Assembly (NCBI GenBank): GCA_900549995.1
Contig: URQQ01000002.1
Location: forward strand, 124,001-188,000
Direction: 5' to 3'
DNA: 64,000 bases
From: an uncultured Lachnospiraceae bacterium
Lineage (GTDB): Bacteria > Bacillota > Clostridia > Lachnospirales > Lachnospiraceae
The position numbers and the translations under genes were made by a program. The notes under the pieces are model-generated. The model saw only the letters and a list, made by a program, of their open reading frames with translations. It was not told the DNA's origin and made no database searches. Shown here piece after piece: positions 7,914 to 17,004 of this stretch (the stretch's first letter is position 1; every line of letters starts with the position of its first letter).

Positions 7914-8909
7914 TTAAAACTGCTTCAATCCCATACTGTTGCACGGCATATCTATCAGATGTTTCAATTCCTCATCCAGTTTCATTACCGTCAAAGTGGC
8001 GCCCATCATATCCAGGGAAGTGAAGTAGTTCCCAACATAAGCCCTGTAAGTCCTGATTCCCTTAGCTTTCAGAATTTCATCGATCTCATCATAGAGAACA
8101 TACAGCTCCATCACAGGAGTCGCGCCAAGGCCTGAGACCAGAACAACAACCTCATCTTTGCTCTGGAACGGATAATCTGGAAGTACAATATCTGTCATCT
8201 TCTGTGCCATCTGCGCAGCCGTCCCAAGCTCTGCCACCTCAATTCCCGGCTCTCCATGATGCCCGATTCCAACTTCCATCGTTCCTTCTTTAATCTCAAA
8301 ATTCGGGTGGCCGACTGCCGGAAGGGTACATGGGGATAATCCGATTCCTACACTTCTTGTCTGGTCTATTGCTTTCTGCGCTGCTTTGATCACCTCATCG
8401 AGAGTTCCTCCCTGGGCGGCTTTCGCGCCTCCCACTTTCCACATCAGAACTTCCCCGGCCACACCGCGGCGTTTCTCTTTCTGATCTTTCGGGGCAGATG
8501 CCACATCATCATTGGCGACTACAGTCTTCACTTCGATGCCCAGTTTCTTTGCCATCTTGACTGCCATTTTTACATTCATGTTGTCTCCGGAATAATTCCC
8601 GTACAGGCAGGCAACGCCTTGTCCCTGATCTGCTTCTTTGAATGCTTCAAGGAATGCTGCCGCAGTGGGGGAAGAACAGATCTCCCCCACCGCCGCCGCA
8701 TCGCACAGATTCTCCCCCACATATCCGATGAATGCCGGTTTATGGCCGGAACCTCCGCCTGTCACAACACCTGTCTTGCCTTCTTTACGCTTCCTTGCTT
8801 TCACAACCCTTGGATGTTCTGTCGGTTTCACAATCTCTGAATGAGCCTTCAGAAATCCTTTCAGCATCTCATCCACAATATCATCCGGATGATTTAATAT
8901 TCTCTGCAT
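7914..8909 (-). CDS. dhaK: Dihydroxyacetone kinase substrate-binding subunit DhaK
   Basis: A 331-residue DhaK homologue. Seen are the N-terminal GVVTGGGSGHKPAFIGYVG motif and GIGHHGEPG, which contains the histidine that binds the ketone substrate covalently as a hemiaminal. Length is typical (about 330). It lies 17 bp after the fucose-isomerase-family gene and just before dhaL. Dihydroxyacetone is the default substrate, but DhaK-type kinases for erythrulose are also known, and a deoxysugar/polyol operon makes the alternative reasonable. Confidence 0.9.
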   Translation of the reverse strand: MQRILNHPDDIVDEMLKGFLKAHSEIVKPTEHPRVVKARKRKEGKTGVVTGGGSGHKPAFIGYVGENLCDAAAVGEICSSPTAAAFLEAFKEADQGQGVACLYGNYSGDNMNVKMAVKMAKKLGIEVKTVVANDDVASAPKDQKEKRRGVAGEVLMWKVGGAKAAQGGTLDEVIKAAQKAIDQTRSVGIGLSPCTLPAVGHPNFEIKEGTMEVGIGHHGEPGIEVAELGTAAQMAQKMTDIVLPDYPFQSKDEVVVLVSGLGATPVMELYVLYDEIDEILKAKGIRTYRAYVGNYFTSLDMMGATLTVMKLDEELKHLIDMPCNSMGLKQF

Positions 8910-8926
8910 CGTTTCTTCGCTCCTTT

Positions 8927-10339
8927 TTACTCTCCCAGAATCTCCACGTCAATCTCCAGCATTTCACAGATCATCTTCAGCTCTTTCATCTTATCACCGT
9001 AGACTGCATGGCAATGGTTGGCATCGAACTGATCAAGAAAGATCTGATGGTCGAACGGAAGTTTTGCAAATACATGCGGCCATTCTTCTGTCGTCTCTTT
9101 CATTTTTTCTTCCGGCAGTGTAACGAATTCTGCCGGGATGAGCGTCATCCTGTATCTTCCTTCTTTTCGGTTCAGGCGCGCAATCGTAGCCTGGCCCGGC
9201 GCTGTCATCAGATTCACATGGCATCCGCCTCCCGCATAGATATCAAGTGCCGGATACAGCTTTGTCTTTGCCAGATTTGCCTGATAATCGTCTTTTCCTG
9301 TTGCATAGTAAGTGGACTGTGATCCGCAGTTGCAGAATACCATCACGTCTTCTTCTTTATCGTAATGCCGCACATCCATGAAAATAACCGGCTCATCGGT
9401 CAGTAATTTTAAAATCTGCATGGTAAGAGCCGCATCAGAATCTGCCTCACAGGCATAGACAACCGGGTCTTTCGGGCCGTCCCAGTCATACGGGTCATTG
9501 CAGAATGCCGCGCAGATACATTCCGTACAATAATGCCGGCTCATCTCATAATGGCATTTGACACCTACAAAATCATATTCATTCTCCCGGATGATTTTCT
9601 TCAGCGCTTCGTAGTGGCGGATCTGGGTTTTTAGTTTCTCCGGGGTAAAACTTGTCCCATTGTAGCGGATCTCCCCGACATTTTGCTCAAGCCAGGCAAA
9701 AGCCTTCTCTACCTGCTCCTCAGGAACGTCTTCTGCCATTCTCACAAGCTCACTCTGATCCATATGGTCAACATCCACACCGAACTTTTTCTGCCAGTCC
9801 TGCATACTGACGGTTGCACTGTACATGCCAAGGCTTCTGCCCCCAATCAGCCCGTATTTCTGCCCGTTCAGGCGGCTGACCACTTTGGCGCACCTGGCAA
9901 AACAGAGGTATTTCTCTAACACTTCCGGGTCGCATACGTCACCGCTTGCCCGGAAATGATGAATTCCAAGATGGTTCAATGCCCCTCCGGCCGCCAGCAT
10001 TGCCACCATCCCAGGCCAATCCGGGTTCAGGTTCGCGGCAAGAAGATACGGACCCTTGCCATTCTCAGCCGCAATGGCAGAAAAATTTGGAAAAGCAAAC
10101 ACACCGTAAGATAAAATCGTTCCGTCGACGTTCTGATTTTTCAGATATTCCGCCTGCTCCTTCGCTGTCCTTACACTGTGCACAAGTTCTTCTGCCTCCA
10201 CGACCTCAACCTGTCCTGACTCTCTCAATGCTTTTACAATGGCATCCACCTGCGCCTGCACAATTTCTTTCAGCTGTTCATGTACTTCCGGGTCACCGTC
10301 AGACAATCCCATAATCCCTAATCTTGGTTTTCCGCTCAT
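8927..10339 (-). CDS. L-fucose/L-arabinose isomerase family protein
   Basis: A 470-residue member of the fucose isomerase superfamily, distinct from the full-length FucI encoded at 19211-21019. It has the N-terminal fold segment with a SYGVFAFPNFS stretch and the C-terminal half with GVKCHYEM, CEADSDAAL and FCNCGS segments that correspond to the metal-binding region. These shorter proteins are generally annotated by family only and probably isomerise an aldose or ketose. The start codon overlaps the stop of the preceding aldolase gene (TGATG), so translation is coupled and this aldolase is a likely pathway partner. Confidence 0.8.
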   Translation of the reverse strand: MSGKPRLGIMGLSDGDPEVHEQLKEIVQAQVDAIVKALRESGQVEVVEAEELVHSVRTAKEQAEYLKNQNVDGTILSYGVFAFPNFSAIAAENGKGPYLLAANLNPDWPGMVAMLAAGGALNHLGIHHFRASGDVCDPEVLEKYLCFARCAKVVSRLNGQKYGLIGGRSLGMYSATVSMQDWQKKFGVDVDHMDQSELVRMAEDVPEEQVEKAFAWLEQNVGEIRYNGTSFTPEKLKTQIRHYEALKKIIRENEYDFVGVKCHYEMSRHYCTECICAAFCNDPYDWDGPKDPVVYACEADSDAALTMQILKLLTDEPVIFMDVRHYDKEEDVMVFCNCGSQSTYYATGKDDYQANLAKTKLYPALDIYAGGGCHVNLMTAPGQATIARLNRKEGRYRMTLIPAEFVTLPEEKMKETTEEWPHVFAKLPFDHQIFLDQFDANHCHAVYGDKMKELKMICEMLEIDVEILGE

Positions 10340-11028
10340 CAGTCTTCTTCCTCCTGTCTCCCAAATTTCACATATCCAGGATGTTTTCCATCCGGATTCT
10401 TCCTCCGGTAATCTGCCACAAGCTTATCAATCTCTTCCCTTGGAAGCTCATAGGACTTTCCGAGAACTTTGGCAAGGTATATAATCTTTGCATTATATTC
10501 CAGTGTCTCTGTCTTATAATATGCCTTAATCAGATCCGTCCCTACCGTCACAGTCCCGTGATTCTCCAGAATAAATGCGTCATAATCATCAAGATACGGA
10601 ATCAGCCCGTCTGCCAGTTCCTGTGTGGATGGCTGTGCATATGGTACAACCGGCACTGCCCCAAGCCCGAAGACTGCCTCCGGAAGAAGATACTCATCCA
10701 GCGGAATGTGTGCCACCGCAAATGTCGTCGCGTACGGTGGATGGGCGTGCACTACCGCACCCACATCGGGGCGTTTATCATAGACCCGCAGATGCACTTT
10801 TACCTCTGAAGATGGCGGATAGGTTCCTTCCAATGTCTCACCTTTTTCATTCACCTTGACAATCATCTCCGGCGTAAGGTATCCTTTACTGATTCCCGTC
10901 GGAGTCGTGAGATACTCCGTTTCACTTAATTTTACCGTGATATTTCCGTCATTGGCCGCCACAAATCCATTCGTATAAATCCTTCTGCCGATATCGCAGA
11001 TCATCTCTTTTATTCTGGCTTCTTCCAT
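10339..11028 (-). CDS. Class II aldolase (L-fuculose/L-ribulose-phosphate aldolase family)
   Basis: Zinc-dependent class II aldolase/adducin-fold protein of about 229 residues. The two zinc histidines are visible in VVHAHPPYATTFA (about 94-106), with the late ENHGTVTVG segment supplying the third, as in FucA. It would cleave a ketose-1-phosphate to dihydroxyacetone phosphate and an aldehyde, or act on a pentulose phosphate. The ATG at 11028 is preferred to that at 11034 because GGAG then lies 9 nt upstream instead of 3. It is one of two such aldolases in the operon. Confidence 0.85.
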   Translation of the reverse strand: MEEARIKEMICDIGRRIYTNGFVAANDGNITVKLSETEYLTTPTGISKGYLTPEMIVKVNEKGETLEGTYPPSSEVKVHLRVYDKRPDVGAVVHAHPPYATTFAVAHIPLDEYLLPEAVFGLGAVPVVPYAQPSTQELADGLIPYLDDYDAFILENHGTVTVGTDLIKAYYKTETLEYNAKIIYLAKVLGKSYELPREEIDKLVADYRRKNPDGKHPGYVKFGRQEEED

Positions 11029-11063
11029 ACTCATTTTCTCCTTTTATCCGTGCATAAGACTTG

Positions 11064-12110
11064 TTATTTCTCCAGATCCAGTATGACTTTGATCGTCTTT
11101 TTCTCTACTACCAGTTCCACTACCTCATCGATCTCATCCCGGGTTTTTACATGGCTGTAGAAATCTTTGGGATTAATCACTCCTTTTTGCATCAGTTCGA
11201 TATTCTCATTCGTAATCGCATACTGTCCGTATGGGAAATTCAACATCTGAAGCAGTGTGTTATTTTTTAACCTGGTCACATCGACCACCGAGTCTGAGTT
11301 TCTCAAAACTCCCATCGACCCGACAATTCCATACGGTCTCAGCAGATGGGAGCCTTCCATCAGAATGGAGGTCAGCCCCACAATGTCAATCACCCGGTCG
11401 AAAAGCCTTCCTTCCAGTGCTTCTTTTTTGTCAACTTTTGTATAATTGATTGTCTCGTCAACTTCTGACAGTGTCTTTGCAAGGTTTAGACGTTCCTCCA
11501 CTCCATCAATCACCGTGATCGTCTTTGCCCCCAGGTATCTCATATATTTCATCGTCGCAAGCCCCATCGGACCCGCTCCATACACAAGGACATCTTTTCC
11601 CTCAACGTTAAAATTCTTTGCCGCACTGAAACACTCATTCAATGTGATCAGGCATCCGCCGTCGATCACATCGAAGTCGGACGGTATCTGCACACATTCC
11701 AGCTGACGCGGAATCAGAAGGGATTCATCCACCCCGTCCTCCATCATCGCTTTCTGATCCTGGACAAGCCCATAGTCGCACATCGCGCCCCAGGTACACC
11801 CATATGGGGTTCCCGGCATAATACGGATGATCGGGTTCATAATCCGGTCGCCCACTTTATAATTTCTGACCTTACTTCCAAGTTCCACAATATCTCCGAC
11901 CCCTTCGTGTCCAAGCAGCGTCGGAAAACTGTCTACTTCCACTGACATTTCGCCTCTCAGAATATGGAAATCCGTTCCGTTGCAGAAGCCGCAGGATTTC
12001 ATTTTTACAAGCGCCTCATACGGACCGATCTCCGGAACCGGAACATCCTCCACCAGTTTTATTTTTCCATCCCCCACCGCGGCGATACCGCGCATGTATT
12101 TTTCGCCCAT
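11064..12110 (-). CDS. MDR-family zinc-type alcohol dehydrogenase lacking the structural-zinc loop
   Basis: Medium-chain dehydrogenase/reductase of about 348 residues. The catalytic-zinc site (CGFCNGTDFH and GHEGVGDIVELG) and the Rossmann nucleotide motif (VYGAGPMGLATM) are present. The four-cysteine structural-zinc loop found in the operon's two other dehydrogenases is missing; the corresponding region reads GDRIMNPIIRIMPGTPYGC. The ATG at 12110 has a Shine-Dalgarno GGAGGG 9 nt upstream; an upstream in-frame start at 12197 lies inside the preceding kinase gene and is not used. It probably oxidises or reduces a sugar, polyol or lactaldehyde-type intermediate. Confidence 0.8.
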   Translation of the reverse strand: MGEKYMRGIAAVGDGKIKLVEDVPVPEIGPYEALVKMKSCGFCNGTDFHILRGEMSVEVDSFPTLLGHEGVGDIVELGSKVRNYKVGDRIMNPIIRIMPGTPYGCTWGAMCDYGLVQDQKAMMEDGVDESLLIPRQLECVQIPSDFDVIDGGCLITLNECFSAAKNFNVEGKDVLVYGAGPMGLATMKYMRYLGAKTITVIDGVEERLNLAKTLSEVDETINYTKVDKKEALEGRLFDRVIDIVGLTSILMEGSHLLRPYGIVGSMGVLRNSDSVVDVTRLKNNTLLQMLNFPYGQYAITNENIELMQKGVINPKDFYSHVKTRDEIDEVVELVVEKKTIKVILDLEK

Positions 12111-12123
12111 CTGTAGCCCTCCT

Positions 12124-13608
12124 TTATGATTTATGAATGCACAACTGCAAGTATTTTTTATACTGCCTGTCCCATTGTTTCCTGTCTTTTGGATCATACA
12201 CTTCCGAAGGGAAAGAATTTCTCACAATCTCCCTCATCTCCTGCTCTGATTCCACGATCCCTGTCCCATACGCCTGCAGCAGTGCATTGCCGACAGCAGA
12301 TGCCTCCGCAGGTCCCGTCTTTACCGGAAGTCCGGTCGCATCCGCCAGGAATTGATTCAACAGCGCCACCTTGCTTGCCCCTCCAACCACATACAAAACC
12401 TCCGCCTTTGTCCCTGTGGTATCTTCCAGCATCCAAAGCGCGCGCCTGGACTGCATCACAATGCTCTCATAGATGATACGGACAATCTGTCCCGCATCCG
12501 TTACCCCTGGCACTCTCTGCCCGGTTCTTTCAAGGTAATGACAGACTGCTGACGCCATCTCTGTGGGACGTCCAAAACTTTCATCTTCCGTATCCAGCAT
12601 TCCGTAGAACTCTTCTGCCTCTCCCGCCATATGCGCAAGTTCTTCATACGTATAGGAAATACCCATCTGTTCCCACTGGCGTCTGCATTCCTGTACCAGC
12701 CACATGGCTGTAATATTCTTCTTTAACAGCACTTTGCCAAACGCAAGTCCCGTGTTGGAAAGGCCATATTCGTAAGATTTCAATAGGTCTGCCGTCTCTT
12801 CCAGTTCCATACTCATCAGAAACCAGGAGCCCGTCGCCAGAAATACATAGCGCTCTCCTTTAAGCGCCGGCACTGCCACTGCCGCTGACGAAGTATCATG
12901 AACCGCAGGTGTGATCACTTTGACCTCCCCGATTCCAAGGAACTTTGAAAGATTTTCCTGCACGTTTCCAAGTACGGTGCCCGCCCGGACAACCGGAGGG
13001 CAGATGCTTTTTGGTATCTGGAACCTTACAAACATCTCATCTTCCCAGTCTTCCTTCTCCATGCAGAAAAGCTGTGAGTAAGACGCAACCGACACCTCAG
13101 AACAGAGATTTCCCGTGAGAAGATACATCAGAAGATCTCCAAGGAACAGGATCTTTTTATTCCCCTGAAGCCCATGAGGATATTCCTTTTTGTAGGCCAG
13201 AAGCTGGCACAGAGAAGAACTTTCCAGCCTGCGCTGTGTCGTGAGACGGTAGATCTCCCGGTAATCCAGAGTCTGTTCCACCTCTTCTTCCATCCCGTCT
13301 GTCCGTAAGTCCCGGTAGAACACCGGCATTCCGATCATTCCGCTGTCAAGGTCTATGAGACTGTAATCGGAACTCCACGAGTCAATTCCCACCGTATCGA
13401 TCTGCACTCCCCGGGCTGTAAGTCTTCTCAGATTCTCACAGATTCTTCCATATACTGAGAACACATCGGTAGACAGATGCCCCTGAAACATCGACCGCCC
13501 CATCTCAAAGCGGTCCACCTCTTCCATCTCTAATGTCCGGTCTTCTCTGATCCCTGCCAGATATATCTTCCCATTGCTTGATCCAAGATCCACCACCAGA
13601 TGCTGCAT
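12124..13608 (-). CDS. FGGY-family kinase, rhamnulokinase-like
   Basis: Sugar kinase of 494 residues with the FGGY N-terminal phosphate motif (VDLGSSNGKIYLAG), a central GIDSWSSDYSLID segment, HDTSSAAVAVP and the C-terminal YVVGGASKVALLNQFLADATGLPV segment typical of RhaB/FucK. It would phosphorylate a ketose (rhamnulose, fuculose or similar) at C1. Only 13 bp separate it from the dehydrogenase that follows. A second FGGY kinase at 14519-16003 is related but not a close copy, so the two probably serve different sugars. Confidence 0.85.
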   Translation of the reverse strand: MQHLVVDLGSSNGKIYLAGIREDRTLEMEEVDRFEMGRSMFQGHLSTDVFSVYGRICENLRRLTARGVQIDTVGIDSWSSDYSLIDLDSGMIGMPVFYRDLRTDGMEEEVEQTLDYREIYRLTTQRRLESSSLCQLLAYKKEYPHGLQGNKKILFLGDLLMYLLTGNLCSEVSVASYSQLFCMEKEDWEDEMFVRFQIPKSICPPVVRAGTVLGNVQENLSKFLGIGEVKVITPAVHDTSSAAVAVPALKGERYVFLATGSWFLMSMELEETADLLKSYEYGLSNTGLAFGKVLLKKNITAMWLVQECRRQWEQMGISYTYEELAHMAGEAEEFYGMLDTEDESFGRPTEMASAVCHYLERTGQRVPGVTDAGQIVRIIYESIVMQSRRALWMLEDTTGTKAEVLYVVGGASKVALLNQFLADATGLPVKTGPAEASAVGNALLQAYGTGIVESEQEMREIVRNSFPSEVYDPKDRKQWDRQYKKYLQLCIHKS

Positions 13609-13639
13609 AATATTCCCCCTTTGATCCAGACCTCATCTG

Positions 13640-14506
13640 TTACAGACGGTAATATTTCGCCGCATCCGTACATCCGAACAGATCCATCTTCTGTCTCATC
13701 ACAGTCTTCATCACTTCAATTGCTTCTTTATAGATTTCATTCGGTTCTCTGAGCGCCTGGTCTTTTAGTGTCTTTCTCACCTGCTGATAATACGGATCTT
13801 TGATATCAGAGGAAATATTGATCTTGTTGATTCCAAGCTTTACTGCCTCCGCAACCTCTGCATCCGGATTGCCGCTTCCCCCGTGAAGTACAAGCGGTAT
13901 CTTCACCATTTCTTTAATTTCTTTCAGAATGTCAAGCCTCAATTTCGGAATATATCCTTTCGGATACAGTCCATGTGCTGTGCCAATGCCGACTGCCAGT
14001 GTATCTACCCCTGTTCTCTCTGCAAATTCTTTCGCTTCTGCCGGAACTGTATATGTGATCTCTTTTGTCCCCTCTTCTGCGCTGTTCCCCATGATCCCAA
14101 TCGTTCCAAGTTCTGCTTCCACCGAGACATTAAGCGGATGGGCAAATTCAACGACCCGTTTTGTCAGTGCGATGTTTTCCTCGAACGGGCAGCGTGAAGC
14201 ATCGATCATGACTGAAGTGTATCCTGCACGTATGGCACGCTCAATCTGCTGATACGTAGAGCCGTGATCCAGATGGATACATACGGGAATTCTTGTGTCG
14301 TTCGCCATCTTTGCGCAGTAGGTGATAAAGGCATCTCCCTGGAATTCCAGTTCGTCCGGATGAACTTCAATGATGACCGGTGAGTGTTTCTCTTCCGCCA
14401 CTTCAATCGCTGCTTTCAATATCTGTCCGCTCCCTGCATTGAATGCCGGAACGGCAAAATACTCTTCGTCCGCTGGTGCAAGCAAATCTTTCATATTCAT
14501 TAACAT
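13640..14506 (-). CDS. Class II ketose-bisphosphate aldolase (FbaA/GatY/KbaY family)
   Basis: A 288-residue zinc aldolase. The zinc histidine motif HLDHGSTYQ (about 83-91), VEAELGTIG and the phosphate loop HGGSGNPD are intact. Family members split fructose-1,6-, tagatose-1,6- or related ketose bisphosphates into dihydroxyacetone phosphate and glyceraldehyde-3-phosphate. It lies between two FGGY kinases and near a PfkB kinase, so a bisphosphate made by successive phosphorylations is a plausible substrate. Exact specificity cannot be read. Confidence 0.88.
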   Translation of the reverse strand: MLMNMKDLLAPADEEYFAVPAFNAGSGQILKAAIEVAEEKHSPVIIEVHPDELEFQGDAFITYCAKMANDTRIPVCIHLDHGSTYQQIERAIRAGYTSVMIDASRCPFEENIALTKRVVEFAHPLNVSVEAELGTIGIMGNSAEEGTKEITYTVPAEAKEFAERTGVDTLAVGIGTAHGLYPKGYIPKLRLDILKEIKEMVKIPLVLHGGSGNPDAEVAEAVKLGINKINISSDIKDPYYQQVRKTLKDQALREPNEIYKEAIEVMKTVMRQKMDLFGCTDAAKYYRL

Positions 14507-14518
14507 GTGATCTTCCTC

Positions 14519-16003
14519 CTATGATCTCTTGTAATCCGTTTCATTTTCTTCTTTTCTTATCTTCAAATACCGTCCGTATTTATCTTCCCATTCCCTTGAA
14601 TTCTGCGGTTCATACTGCCTGTCACTGAAAACCTGTTCTCCCAGAAATTCTTCTATGGAATTGATTTGTCCCTGTGTTTTCATCTGCATCAGCAGGTTCC
14701 CAAGAGCCGTCGCCTCCGGATGCCCGCAGCTTACCGTACATCCCGTGATATTCGCTGCGCATTGGTTCAGATACCCATTGCGGCTGCCGCCTCCGACGAT
14801 GTACAGGCTGCTGATCTGCTGTCCCGTCACCTGGCATAGTTCTTCATTGTGAAGTCTGTATTCGCACGCAAGCCCTCCGATGACCGTCTGCATGATCTCA
14901 ACCAAAGTCTCAGGTATCTTCTGTCCGGTCCTTTTACAGTAACTCTGTATCTTCTCTGGCATATGCCCCGGTTTTGCAAAGTCTCTGGCATCGGTATAGA
15001 TCATGGATGGAAATGCCTCTGCCTTCTCTGCCTGTTTTACCAGTTCTGTAATGCCGATGGAATATCCCTTCTCCCGGTAACTTCTCATGCATTCCTCCAG
15101 AATCCAAAGTCCCGCAATGTTGCGGATCAGGCGGTACTGCCCCTTTGGCTGCCCTTCATTTGACATCTGATACCTGCAGGCTTCCATGGACGTATAAGGT
15201 ACAGAACTTACCACTCCCTTTACCGACCAGGAACCGCTGCTGATAAAAGAGCTGCCCGGCTGCTTTGGAACTGTCACCACCGCCGACGCCGTATCATGGC
15301 ACGCCACCGCCGTCACAACCGTACGGGACAGATTCGAAATCCCTGCAGAAATCTCTTGTTTCAATCTCCCTGCCACAGTTCCCGCATCCGACAGCGGATG
15401 GAACATTTCCCCGGGAAGTCCCAGGTCATGAATCAGCTCCCAGTCCCACTGTCTGCGTTTCGCATCCAGAAGCCTTGAGGAAGTAGCTATGGTATACTCA
15501 TTGACATAAATTCCCGTGAACATCCACGCCAGCAGATCCGGGAGAAATAAAAGCCGGCCGGCCTTTTTCAGACTTTCAAATCCCTGCTCTTTCATCCCCA
15601 TCAGCAAGTGCGCCGTACTTGTGTTGGCATAAGTCCCGCCGATTCTCTGGTACAGACGCTCCTCGTTCTGAAAATACTTCTGGTACATCCCGTCACTGAT
15701 ACTGTCTCTGTAAGCCAACGGCTTCGCCAGCAGACATCCCTTATGGTCAATCAAACCAAAATCTGTGCCGAATGTATCAAATCCAATTGAATTGATCTCT
15801 TCCCCGGCTCTTGCCGTCTCCTGTATCACACCGATCAGATTCTCCTTCATTCTGTCGATATCCCAGTAATAATGCCCCTGCTCCCACACAGGCGCATGTG
15901 AGAATCTGGCCAGTTCTTTCATGGAGATGCTGCCGTCCAAGAGCGTCCCTTCCATCACTCTGTAACTGCTGGCTCCAATATCTACTGCCAATACCCTGCC
16001 CAT
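14519..16003 (-). CDS. FGGY-family kinase, rhamnulokinase-like (second copy)
   Basis: A 494-residue RhaB/FucK-type kinase. Motifs are AVDIGASSYRVMEG at the N-terminus, GFDTFGTDFGLID, CHDTASAVVTVP and the C-terminal YIVGGGSRNGYLNQCAANITG segment. Expected reaction: ATP-dependent phosphorylation of a ketose at C1. A GGGAGG site lies 7 nt before the ATG, and the gene follows the PfkB kinase by 14 bp. Having two of these kinases with two isomerases and two class II aldolases suggests two parallel isomerase-kinase-aldolase routes in one transcript. Confidence 0.85.
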   Translation of the reverse strand: MGRVLAVDIGASSYRVMEGTLLDGSISMKELARFSHAPVWEQGHYYWDIDRMKENLIGVIQETARAGEEINSIGFDTFGTDFGLIDHKGCLLAKPLAYRDSISDGMYQKYFQNEERLYQRIGGTYANTSTAHLLMGMKEQGFESLKKAGRLLFLPDLLAWMFTGIYVNEYTIATSSRLLDAKRRQWDWELIHDLGLPGEMFHPLSDAGTVAGRLKQEISAGISNLSRTVVTAVACHDTASAVVTVPKQPGSSFISSGSWSVKGVVSSVPYTSMEACRYQMSNEGQPKGQYRLIRNIAGLWILEECMRSYREKGYSIGITELVKQAEKAEAFPSMIYTDARDFAKPGHMPEKIQSYCKRTGQKIPETLVEIMQTVIGGLACEYRLHNEELCQVTGQQISSLYIVGGGSRNGYLNQCAANITGCTVSCGHPEATALGNLLMQMKTQGQINSIEEFLGEQVFSDRQYEPQNSREWEDKYGRYLKIRKEENETDYKRS

Positions 16004-16017
16004 ATCATATCCTCCCG

Positions 16018-16992
16018 CTACTCTCTGATGATTTCCCTCTGCGCCGCCATCCTCATGAACGCTTCGATCTGCTCCCGGCTTCTGACTGCCCGGTGTCCTC
16101 CGGTCGCCTGGGAATTCACAGCTCCCACGGCACAGGCGAACTTCGCGCTGTCATACAATGATTTTCCTTCCAGAATGGAATGGATGAACCCTGCCACAAA
16201 ATTATCTCCGCATCCCGTCGTATCCTTTGGCTCTACTTCATATGGGTCCATATAGAACTCTTCCGTGGCATTTTTCACATAGCATCCTTGACTTCCCAGT
16301 TTTATGACCACGGTTCCCACTCCTTTTTTCAGCAGTACCTCTGCCGCCTCCGGGGCAGATTCCCTGCCGGTGACATACTGCGCTTCACTGATGCTTGGGA
16401 TGAGATAATCGATGTAGGGATAGACAGAATCCATCGCTTCGGTCCCCAGTCCCTCCACATCGTGGTCCATGTCGGCAAAGGTAAGCACCCCTGCCTCTTT
16501 GGCAAGCCTCATCAGTTCTTCGGCGCCTCCCCGGTCCAGACGGTAGGAGGTATACAGACTCCCGATACAGACTGCCCTTGTCTCCTGAAGCACTGAAAGA
16601 TCCATCTCCTCCAGGGAAATCCCTTCGTTCTCTCCTTTTGCCAGAAAGAATGTATGCTCTCCCTCTTCTCCCAGCACAACAAATGCGCTGGTGGAGCGGC
16701 TGTCAGCGTCTCTCACCAGACAGTCCGTGCCCACGCCTTCTTTCCGGAGATCTGCACAGAGGAAATCTCCAACCGCACCGCCGTCCACTCTCGCAGCCAG
16801 CACCGTCCTGCTTCCAAGGCGGCTCAGTACCACCGCCTCATTCGTCGCATCGCCGCCCGAAGTAAAGACTGCTTCTCTCAGGATTGTCACCGGCTGGTCA
16901 AAGCTTTCCCTGCTCATTCCGTCGATCAGAATATCCTGTACACAGGCTCCGACGCAGAGAATGTCATATGTTTTTGTCTTCTCGTCTTTCAT
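16018..16992 (-). CDS. PfkB-family carbohydrate kinase
   Basis: Ribokinase/PfkB-fold kinase with the N-terminal GG signature (FTSGGDATNEAVVLSRLG) and the catalytic C-terminal motif DTTGCGDNFVAG with the catalytic Asp. I use the ATG at 16992, with AGGTGG 5 nt upstream, rather than the GTG at 17001 that overlaps this site. It is 3 bp after the sorbitol-dehydrogenase-like gene, so the dehydrogenase product, a ketose, is a likely substrate. Length (about 324) is typical. Sugar specificity is not evident. Confidence 0.85.
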   Translation of the reverse strand: MKDEKTKTYDILCVGACVQDILIDGMSRESFDQPVTILREAVFTSGGDATNEAVVLSRLGSRTVLAARVDGGAVGDFLCADLRKEGVGTDCLVRDADSRSTSAFVVLGEEGEHTFFLAKGENEGISLEEMDLSVLQETRAVCIGSLYTSYRLDRGGAEELMRLAKEAGVLTFADMDHDVEGLGTEAMDSVYPYIDYLIPSISEAQYVTGRESAPEAAEVLLKKGVGTVVIKLGSQGCYVKNATEEFYMDPYEVEPKDTTGCGDNFVAGFIHSILEGKSLYDSAKFACAVGAVNSQATGGHRAVRSREQIEAFMRMAAQREIIRE

Positions 16993-17004
16993 ATCCGCCA
17001 CCTG

